Assembly (NCBI GenBank): GCA_947471745.1
Contig: CANJKZ010000517.1
Span: 181,001 to 245,000 of the forward strand
From: Closterium sp. Naga37s-1
Taxonomy: Eukaryota > Streptophyta > Zygnematophyceae > Desmidiales > Closteriaceae
DNA length: 64,000 bases
Direction of reading: 5' to 3'
The notes under the pieces are model-generated. The model did no database searches. It worked only from the letters and a program-made list of their open reading frames with translations, and had not been told where the DNA came from. Made by a program: the position numbers and the translations under genes. Every line of letters starts with the position of its first letter. Within the stretch, counting starts at the first letter, position 1. Of the stretch, positions 55,592-64,000 are shown piece after piece.

Positions 55592-58500
55592 ATGGCCACT
55601 TCCGCGGCAGTCGCTGAGGCCAGGGGTGGACAGCAGCGGGCACTGCTTCTCCCGGACGACCCCACCCCTCAGCAGCTTCGTGAGTGGGTTATTCAGCGAG
55701 GTCGTCCTGGTGGTGGAGGTTATCGTTATGTTAAGACCGCTGCTCTTGGTGTTAGTGAGTCTGCTGCCACTCCAGGTGTTAGTCAGTCTGCTGCCACTCC
55801 AGGTGTTAGTGAGTCTGCTGCCACTCCAGGTGCTAGTGAGTCTGCTGCAGCTCTAGGTGCCCGTGAGTCTACCGACGCTCTAGTTGCTAGTGCGTCTACT
55901 ACCACAGGTCCTGCCTCAGCTGAGGTCTTGCACACGTTCACGCTTGACTCCGGCGCGTCACGTTGCTTCTTCCGTGATTGCACCACAGTCACACCACTCA
56001 CAGCACCTGTCCCAGTCTCACTGGCTGACCCCTCTGGGGGCCCAGTGGTTGCGAGAGCCTCCACGGTCCTCCCTTGTCCAGCAGTCCCCTCCGGCTCTTT
56101 GTCAGGTCTCCACCTCCCCACGTTCTCGACGAACTTGGTGAGCAACGCTGCCATTCAGGATGTCTGGGTTGATACCTTTATTCCTGGAGGGCAGCGTGTG
56201 GCGATCTGTACGTGCTCCCGGACTGGCCGTCACCTGGCTACGTTCACTCGACAGCCTGGGTCTAGTCTGTACACACTGACCACTGCGTCTGCACAGGTGG
56301 CTGAGTCAGGTCTGGTAGCTACGTCGAGTCGAGCGTCTGCGTCAGGGCAGTTAGCTGCGTCTTGCTCGTGCCGAGTACTCACGCACGAGACTCAGCGCTG
56401 GCACCACCGTCTTGGTCACCCCTCCCTGCAGCGTCTGCGCCGCATGCACTCCCGGCTCCTGGTCACTGGCCTCCCTGAGACCCTGCCCCCCCTCCCGCGC
56501 TCACTTGCGCCGCCGTGCCTTCCTTGCGTCGAGGGGCGGCAGCGCGCCGCTCCTCACTCCTCCAAGTTTCCTCCGACCACTGCTCCTCTGCAGACTCTCC
56601 ACATGGACGTGTGGGGCCCGGCCCCCGTCGGTGGAACGGACCAGGAGCGCTACTTCCTGCTGGTTGTTGACGACTACACACGCTACACCACAGTCTTCCC
56701 CTTGCGGCGCAAGGCGGATGTCAGTGGTGTCTTGATCCGCTGGATCCGTGCTACTCGTCTCCAGCTGCACGAGCGCTTTCAGCAGGACTTCCCAGTCCTG
56801 CGTCTGCACTCTGACAGGGGTGGTGAGTTCTCCTCTGGCGTCCTTGAGACGTTCTGCCAGGATGAGGGCATCCGCCAGTCGTTCACGCTTCCGGCCTCTC
56901 CGCAGCAAAATGGGATCGCTGAGCGTCGCATTGGCCTGATCATGGAGGTTGCTCGTACCTCCATGATCCATGCGGCTGCTCCCCATTTCCTGTGGCCGTT
57001 TGCGGTCCGATACGCCGCGCATCAGCTCAACCTCTGGCCCCGTGTCTCTGCTCCAGAGACCTTGCCCACACTCCGTTGGACGGGACAGCCTGGTGATGCG
57101 TCGTCGTTTCGGGTCTGGGGCGCGCTCTCCCTTGTTCGCGATACCAAAGCGAGCAAGCTCTCCCCTCGCACTCTCCGCTGTGTCTTCCTGGGCTTCCCCA
57201 CCGACGCTCCACCCTGGCAGTTCTACCACCCTGCCTCGCGTCGTGTTCTGTCCTCTCAGGATGTCACCTTTGACGAGTCGGTCTGTTACTACCGACTTCA
57301 CCCGCACGCGTCCCACCCGGTCCCTCTCGCACCTCTCTTCCTGGTACCAGTCCCCCCCCCGGTAGACCCCCTTCCCCCACAGGGTCCTGCTCCCTCAGGT
57401 GTGTCCCAGGTAGACCCACCCCCCTTGGATGAGCCAGTTGAGATCTCTTCTGACTCCTCTGACTCACCTGAGGGGGGTGACGCCGTCGCCGACGACACGG
57501 CGACCACTCGCCGCACTCCTCGCTTGGAGACCCCCCCGGGTTTCCCGCCACGGCCGTCTTCGCCGCCTCTGCAGCCTGCTGCTGTGGACACTGGAGCAGA
57601 GACTGAGGGTACTGAGCCTGGGGGTGCTGGGACTGAGGGTACTGAGCCTGGGGGTGCTGGGACTGAGGGTACTGAGCCTGGGGGTGCTGGGACTGAGGGT
57701 ACTGGGCCTGAGGGTGCTGCGACTGAGGGTACTGAGCCTGCGAGTGCTGAGACCGAGGGTGCTGCCTCTGGGGGTGCTTCGAGTTCGAGTGCTGACTCTG
57801 GGGGTGCTGCGAGTCCTTCTGGTGTTGGTGTCGTCGGAGCTCCTACCGGAGGACCTGGAGCTACTGGTGCTGGAGGTACTGGAGGTACTGCTGGTGCTGG
57901 AGGTCCTGGAGGTGCTGCTGGTGCTAGAGGTCTTGGAGGTGCTGGAGGTACTGGAGGTGCTGCTGGTGCTGGAGGTCGGGGAGCTGCAGGTGCTGCTGGT
58001 CCTGGTGGAGCTGCTGGTGCTTGAGGTACTGGAGGTGCTGCTGGTGCTGGAGGTCGTGGAGCTGCTGGTGCTGGAGGTACTGGAGGTACTGCTGGTGCTG
58101 GAGGTCGTGGAGCTGCTAGAGCTGCTGGTGCTGGAGGCGCCGAAGCTGCTGGGGCTGGAGGTGCTGGAGGTGCTGGAGGTCCTGGTGGAGCTACTGGTGC
58201 TCTTCGCCACCTTCTCAGTCTTCAGCCAGGTGCTACTGGCTTCCCTGTGGCAGGTACTACTCCTCCGTTGCTGTGTCCACCGGCGGACCAGTCACAGCCG
58301 CCGCTGCTACCACACTCCCCACTGCCTGTTCCTGCTCCTTACACTGCGGTGTCAGAGTCCCTGACTGAGCGTCGAGAGCCTGAGACTCGTGCTTCCACCC
58401 CTGAGCGTCGAGAGCCTGAGTCTAGCTTTGGCCTTGAGCCTGAGCCTAGAGCTGCTGTCCGTGCTCGTGTTCCTCGTGTTCGTCGTCAGCGTGCTCCGGC

Positions 58501-60520
58501 TGTCCCCGGCACTCACGATATGACACTACGTCCTTCCTCTGTTCCTCAGCGTGTTGTCCTACCGTTACCTCCTGCGTCTTCTTTGCCTGACGTTGCTGAC
58601 CCTCCGTCTGACCTTACTCGTGCGTCCAGTCCGACTGTTACTCGCCTTCTTGCTACGGTTGTGACGGACCCTACGTTCTCGTCTCCTGCTGCGTCTGCCC
58701 TAGTAGCTAAGCTCGTTGACTTTGCTGCTGTGTACCGCCTAGACTACCTTGCGAGTCTTGTCTCTGACCCTGTCCCTGCCTGTCCTCCGTCCGTCGGGGG
58801 TGAGACTGCTCTTGGCTGCACTGCCCTTGGCTGTGACGTTCTTGAGGACAGACAGGAGGAGTTGGAGTGCCTTGCTGCCGCTTCACCCCATCACGCGACC
58901 ATGCTGCTTGCCCCTGAAGGAGACCCGGATGCACTTGACATCCCCACCCCGCACTCCTACAGGGAGGCGATTTCGGGTGAGTACTCCTCTCAGTGGCAGA
59001 CAGCCATGGACGCAGAGATGGCTTCCTGGAAGTCCACAGGCACCTACGTCGACGAGGTTCCCCCATCTGGGGCGAACATCGTCAGTGGCATGTGGATTTT
59101 CAGGGTGAAGCGGCCGCCGGGTTCTCCGCCTGCCTTCAAGGCACGTTACGTTGCTCGAGGCTTCAGTCAGCGTGAGGGGGTCGACTTCTTTCAGACCTTC
59201 TCCCCCACCCCGAAGATGACCACTCTTCGGGTGTTGCTACACGTTGCAGCTCAGCGTGACTACGAGCTGCACTCCCTCGACTTCTCGACAGCTTTCTTGC
59301 AGGGTAGCCTTCACGAGGCCATCTGGTTGCGCCGTCCACAGGGTTTCACTGGGTCGTTTCCTGCGGGTACCCAGTGGAGCCTACGGCGACCAGTGTACGG
59401 CCTGCGTCAGGCGCCCCGTGAGTGGCACGACACACTGAGGACGACACTTGCGGCTCTTGGGTTTGCTCCTTCGACTGCTGACCCGTCGTTGTTTCTACGC
59501 ACCGACACTACTCTGCCGCCGTTCTACATCCTCGTGTACGTCGACGACTTGGTTTTTGCTACTGCTGACACTGAGGCACTGACCCTAGTGAAGGCGGAGC
59601 TGCAGGAGAGACACACCTGCACTGACCTGGGTGAGCTGCGGAGCTATCTTGGCTTGCAGATCACCCGGGAGAGAGCACGGCGCACCATCACCCTGACTCA
59701 GTCACACATGGTGCACCAGGTCCTTCAGCGCTTCCGCTTCACGTACTCCTCGCCACAGCCCACTCCTCTGGCTACCGGCCACTCGCTCTCAGCTCCACCT
59801 TCGGACGAGTCCGTAGAGCCGAGTGGTCCGTACCCAGAGCTTGTGGGCTGCCTCATGTACCTGATGACGTGCACACGACCTGACCTCGCGTATCCTCTCA
59901 GCCTTCTGGCTCGCTACGTGGCACCCGGCAGGCACCGAAAGGTGCACTGTGATGCTGCGAAGAGGGTACTGCGTTACTTGTGCAGCACATCGGGCATGGG
60001 GCTCGTGCTTGGAGGACGGGGTCCTGTGGTCCTCACAGGACACTCTGACGCTTCTTGGGCTGACGACCAGGCGACTCAGCGTTCGTCACAGGGCTACACC
60101 TTCAGTCTTGGCGCTGGTTCTGTCTCGTGGAGGTCCACTCGTTCTTCTTCTGTGCTTGGTTCCAGCTGTGAGGCCGAGATCTACGCTGGGGCCATGGCTG
60201 CACAGGAGCTCCGTTGGCTGACCTACCTGCTGACCGACTTGGGGGAGCGGCCTCGTTCTCCTCCAGTTCTGTACGTCGACAACAAGGCAATGCTTGCCTT
60301 GTGTCGCGAACAGAGACTGGAGCACAGAACGAAGCACATTGCTCTGCGCTACTTCCTTGCGCGTGAGCTGTAGCAGCGTGGTCAGCTGCGCCTTGCTTTC
60401 GTGGCCTCTCGGGCCAACACTGCTGATGTCTTCACCAAGGCCCTTGCGGCTGGTGATCATCAGCGTTTCTGCACTGCTCTTGGGCTTGTGCCCACTCTGC
60501 CTCACCTGCTGGTTGCTTGA
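55592..60520 (+). pseudogene. Element G polyprotein: protease, integrase, RT, RNase H
   Basis: Starts MATSAAVAEARGGQQ, then TPQQLREW and protease LHTFTLDSGASRCFFRD. Integrase has RWHHRLGHPSLQRL, MDVWGPA, LHSDRGGEF and QQNGIAERR; a Gly-Ala-rich linker follows (57600-58200). Reverse transcriptase has DFSTAFLQGSL and LVYVDDLVFA; RNase H has HSDASWADD, SSCEAEIYA and LYVDNKAMLAL. The frame is constant for 4.9 kb, interrupted only by TGA 58022 in the Gly-Ala linker (neighbouring repeats have GGA) and TAG 60371 between REL and QRGQL, where element D has CAG. It ends with PTLPHLLVA and TGA. Confidence 0.92.
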
Positions 60521-60765
60521 CTTGCTCTTGTTGTACACTGCTATATATCTTTATACCTGCATGTTTCCTCTTGCTAGGTTGTGATCTGTGTACTGCCTTG
60601 CTCTTATAAATCTGCATGTGAACTGGCCTTGTGGCTGCCTGCTTGTGCTCAGATTGTGTGGTGTCCTTGAGATCCACCCTGGGCTTTGCCTTGCTTGTTC
60701 TCTTGCTTGACTGGTCTTGTGACCACTGTTAGGCTTGGCTATCCCCTACTTCACCTATGGGGGTG

Positions 60766-60905
60766 TGTCAAAACATATTGTTCTGCTTATTTCACTCTAG
60801 GTTGTGTAGGGTTCTTTCCTTAGAGGGTACAACAATCTCTCTCGATAGTCCTTGTACCCCCCCCTTACCTAATCGAATCCACTCATCTAGCTAGTAACTC
60901 TAACA
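60766..60905 (+). repeat. Element G 3' LTR
   Basis: 140 bp, apparently identical to the 5' copy; followed by GAGGC. Confidence 0.94.
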
Positions 60906-60936
60906 GAGGCGTGTGCTAAAGTGCCTTGTACCGTAT

Positions 60937-61255
60937 ATGCAACTGAGGTGTGATGTTAAAGTGTGTCGGGTCTGCATTTGAGGTGGGGATCGTTGTTGGG
61001 GCAGCGTTGCTCGCCTTAGCATACCGGAACCACCTCTACTGTAGCACCGATGCATTTTAGCATCCACTCACAGTTGTTTGTGTTGTTTATGCACATGTTA
61101 TGCAACTGAGGTGTGATGTTAAAATGTGTCGGGTCTGCATTTGAGGTGGGGATCGTTGTTGGGGCAGCGTTGCTCGCCTTAGCATACCGGAACCATCTCT
61201 GTTGTAGCATCCATGCATTTTAGCATTCACTCTTAGTTGTTATGTGTTGTTTTTG
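60937..61255. repeat. 163-bp tandem duplication
   Basis: 60937-61099 and 61100-61255 are two copies beginning ATGCAACTGAGGTGTGATG, nearly identical for about 150 bp and less so at the end. No coding potential recognised. Confidence 0.85.
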
Positions 61256-62245
61256 CGCGTGATCAATGGATGCGCTGCACATGATTTGCGTTCACGTCCA
61301 GTGGATGTTTCTCATCAATTGTGTTTCGTGACGACCGATTGTTCCATTCGCCGTATTTATCGACGATTATGGAATGAAAGGTTACATTTGGTTTCATTTT
61401 TGGGGGACTCTCAGTGCTTTCGTCATGTCCACAACTTTGGAGCACTCGTTTTGAAAACGTAAAAACGAGGGCTTTAAACGTTGGGAAAATGACAAAAACT
61501 GCACTGTTCATTCGAGTCGACCGAAAAGTGCTACCAAATGTATAGGGTTGCTACGCAACCCAAAAAGTTACGCGGCCTAATTCGCTTTCTGAATCAAACC
61601 TGTCAGACTTCCCTCACTGAGTCCACGAATCGGAGCAACCACCACCTGTCCTTGCAAGACAAACAAATGTGGTAGCTCATCGCAGCAAGCTTGTGTAACA
61701 TTTTCTTTTTTCCAGCAAGTGTTACAGGGCGGTTTACCACGTGAATGACGTAATACAGTGCGGTGAAACGCGGTACAACCTTTTTCAGGACTTTGGGGTG
61801 GGAAATATTTACTTCTCATGAAGATACTGTTGAGTGTGAAACAGTGGCGGAGTCCTGACGGCACGGTCGCATCGCAGCATGGTGATCCCGTTCAGCCTTC
61901 AGCGGCTCCACGGCCGGCCGGCTTCAATCGCCAGTAGTAGTAGAGCCTTATGCTGCTACATGCATTACAGGGTCATGCGCAAGCTTTTCCGAAGGCAGTC
62001 CCAGACCTTCTCATCTGTTTTAACTCCCCGAATCCCCAAAGCTTAAGAGCTCTGCTTCCAGATGCGATCGATCCCGAATCACCATCTGTACGCGAGCATC
62101 CTATCGTCGCGTGACCCGCGAATCTTATACTGAGGAATAAACAACCCCCTCGCAATCCGGCTGTTAGAATTTCGAGTTTCATTGTTCGCTCGTTTCCCGC
62201 GGCGCCAGCGTCTTTTACGACGTTTAGCGCTGTATTTCCGTCATC
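61256..62245. other. Upstream region of the LRR gene, no other gene supported
   Basis: No recognisable exon. The promoter and 5' leader of the plus-strand LRR gene should lie in its last few hundred bases; no clear TATA box can be assigned. Confidence 0.45.
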
Positions 62246-63271
62246 ATGACGCTGGGTACGACTCGTCGAACTCCGCGCCAGCGCCGCGCACCGACGCTCG
62301 CCGCGGCGCCGTCGCCGCTCGACGCGGTTCTAGCGGTGGTGACGGTTGTAGCTATGGCGGGCGTCACGGGGGTGTACGGCGGTGCGACTCTGCAGAGCTC
62401 CCAAGGTGTGCCGCATCTCGACGTGCTGCGGGCTCGCCGTTCCTCTCGCCGTGCCTCTCGCCGTTCCTCTCGCCGTTCCTCTCTCTCGCCATTCCTCTCG
62501 CCGTTCCTCTCGCCGTGCCTCTCGCCGTTCCTCTCGCCGTTCCTCTCGCCGTTCCTCTCGCCGGCGTGTAGTACTCATACTCATGTGCACTGCCGTCTCT
62601 CTCCCTCCCCGATCCTCCTCCCTGCTCCTCCTACTTTCTCCCTCCTCCATCGTCCCTCCTCCTCCCTCCTCCCACGCCAACGAGCAGTGCAATTCCTGCG
62701 GGACTGCCAGGGCGCGTGGGGCAATCCCTCAGCGACATGGCCGGCTGACCAGTCCGTCTCCAACTGGGACTGTGGGGCGCTCGAGTTCATATCTTGCGAT
62801 GAAAACGGCATGATTGTTTCCCTGTGAGTCTGTTGGGCATTCTCAAAAGTAGTACAATTGTATCCCCGCATCGGTGGGTACGGCATGATCATTGCCGTGT
62901 GAGTCAAGCTACCTGAACGGAATGGCAATGGGAACAGATGCCATGATGGTGATGTAGTAATGCGGATGATGGTGGTTCTCTGATGTGATGTGGCGTGGTG
63001 GTGATGGTGGTGGCTGGCGTGATGGTGGTGGCTGGCGTGATGGCGGTGGCTGGCGTGATGGTTGTGGCTGGCGTGATGGTGGTGGCTGGCGTGATGGTGG
63101 TGGCTGGCGTGATGGTGGTGGCTGGCGTGATGGTGGTGGCTGGCGTGATGGTGGTGGCTGGCGTGACGATGGAGTGGTGATGGATGGTTGGTGCTGCAGG
63201 GACATTGAGAACACAGACCTGCAAGGATCTATCCCCGACTCAATCAGCAACCTCGGCAAGCTTGAGACCCT
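62246..63271 (+). CDS. 5' part of an LRR receptor-like protein gene, continues past the window
   Basis: Three exons: 62246-62405, 62688-62823 and 63200-63271, with GT-AG introns in phase 1 then 2. The protein starts MTLGTTRRTPRQRR, has a hydrophobic signal or anchor segment (DAVLAVVTVVAMAGVTGVYG), then the LRR N-terminal cap (VQFLRDCQGAWGNPSATW, WDCGALEFISCDENG). The third exon is 72 bp, one 24-residue LRR (DIENTDLQGSIPDSISNLGK), ending in phase 2 at a GTACGT donor, the same pattern as the receptor fragment at 18171. Later exons lie beyond 64000. The product is expected at the cell surface; whether it has a lectin or kinase domain cannot be seen. The first intron is inferred from phase and splice sites; reading straight through is open too but gives low-complexity Ser-Arg-Pro sequence. 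Confidence 0.8.
62440..62572 (+). repeat. 12-bp minisatellite in LRR gene intron 1
   Basis: About ten copies of CTCTCGCCGTTC and close variants. Confidence 0.85.
63002..63163 (+). repeat. 18-bp minisatellite in LRR gene intron 2
   Basis: Nine copies of TGATGGTGGTGGCTGGCG, almost unchanged. Confidence 0.92.
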
Positions 63272-63285
63272 GTACGTCCTGCCCA

Positions 63286-63480
63286 TGACCTGCCCATGCA
63301 TGACCTGCCCATGCATGACCTGCCCATGCATGACCTGCCCATGCATGACCTGCCCATGCATGACCTGCCCATGCATGACCTGCCCATGCATGACCTGCCC
63401 ATGCATGACCTGCCCATGCATGACCTGCCCATGCATGACCTGCCCATGCATGACCTGCCCATGCATGACCTGCCCATGCT
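63286..63480 (+). repeat. 15-bp minisatellite in LRR gene intron 3
   Basis: About 13 copies of TGACCTGCCCATGCA, starting only about 15 bp after the splice donor. Confidence 0.93.
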
Positions 63481-63499
63481 TACCTGCCCATGCTGACCT

Positions 63500-64000
63500 G
63501 CCCATGCTGATCTGCCTGCCTAATTTGGACTCTTTTGCTCCTTGCTGCGCTGCTTGCTGCTATCGTCTCCTCAGTTCTTTTTCTCCCTGCCCCTCTTTCT
63601 TTCTCCCTTCCGCTCGTTCCTTTGCCCTCCCTCTCATTCGTCCCCTCTCTCATTCGTCCCCCCTCTCATTCGTCCTCCCTCTCATTCTTTTGATCATCCA
63701 TACCCTCTTCGTATGTCCCTCCCCTGTTCACTTCCTGCTTCCTTTTCCACCTGCACTGCACCCACATCTGCTATTCCCCTGTATGCGCCATCAATCTCCC
63801 ATCTTACCTCTCACACCCCTCCCTCTCCGCTCCCTTCCCCTGGCTTCCCGCTCCCTTCGCTTCCCCTTCTCCCGAGCCACCCCTCTCCTCGTCCCTTCCC
63901 TCCCTCGTGCCTCCTCGCGTCCCCTCCCCTCGTCCCACCAGTGTATTATCACAGAGGGGCATTACCGGGTCGCTGTCATCAAGCATAGGAAGCCTTTCCT
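63500..64000 (+). other. Pyrimidine-rich continuation of LRR gene intron 3
   Basis: C/T-rich sequence without a recognisable next exon before the window ends. Confidence 0.5.

Larger units (their letters stand above)
54106..60905 (+). mobile_element. Element G: complete short-LTR Ty1-copia
   Basis: 6,800 bp. Two 140-bp LTRs (54106-54245 and 60766-60905) appear identical, TGTCAAAACA to AACTCTAACA. Target duplication GAGGC at 54101-54105 and 60906-60910. Primer site TGGTATCAGAGC at 54246, purine tract ATGGGGGTG before the 3' LTR. The coding frame 55592-60520 has two nonsense codons. The 1.3 kb after the primer site has simple repeats where gag would be expected. Confidence 0.95.

Overview
The window looks like nuclear DNA of a GC-rich green plant lineage, most likely a streptophyte alga (a desmid or other zygnematophyte is my guess, not proven). 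The evidence is spliced genes with plant-type GT-AG introns, plant-type LRR receptor exons of exactly 72 bp, an L-type (legume) lectin domain, a plastid-type SRPBCC protein, and several Ty1-copia elements, three of which have TGGTATCA-type primer sites. No bacterial operon, rRNA, tRNA or CRISPR array was seen.

Layout. 1-3309 is an 8-bp satellite. It lies where the last intron of a minus-strand SRPBCC-domain gene (3474-6671) should be. 6672-8431 holds no gene I can support. 8437-10092 is a complete small non-autonomous LTR element (element A) with identical LTRs and a target duplication. 10986-37641 is a nest of copia elements. The outer truncated element B is interrupted by the minus-strand element C (target duplication CTAAC at 11156 and 36652). 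The right LTR of C is split by exactly 18,000 bp. That insert carries a fragment of an LRR/EGF-like/L-type-lectin receptor gene (17827-21155) and the minus-strand element D (21156-35826). D is itself interrupted by the plus-strand element E (25898-33516, target duplication CCCCG).

37673-37816 is a perfect 39-bp-arm hairpin. 38570-47640 holds 20- and 26-bp tandem arrays followed by a RLE-type LINE (element F). F has one 7.7-kb frame from a 48-bp minisatellite through zinc finger, reverse transcriptase and endonuclease, broken only by nonsense codons. 49235-53830 is satellite and minisatellite DNA, mainly a 12-bp family. 54106-60905 is a complete short-LTR copia element G (target duplication GAGGC). 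60937-61255 is a 163-bp tandem duplication. 62246 to the window end is the 5' part of a plus-strand LRR receptor-like gene; each of its three visible introns carries a different minisatellite.

Two copia lineages coexist. C and E have LTRs of about 1.1 kb and a primer site beginning TGGTGCGGTGAG. B, D and G have 119-140 bp LTRs and TGGTATCA primer sites. Element A shares LTR ends and polypurine tract with the second lineage and is probably mobilised by it. Host genes are a minority. The most unusual points are the receptor fragment buried inside a retrotransposon LTR, its LRR-plus-legume-lectin architecture, and the repeated CAG-to-TAG replacements in otherwise intact element ORFs.
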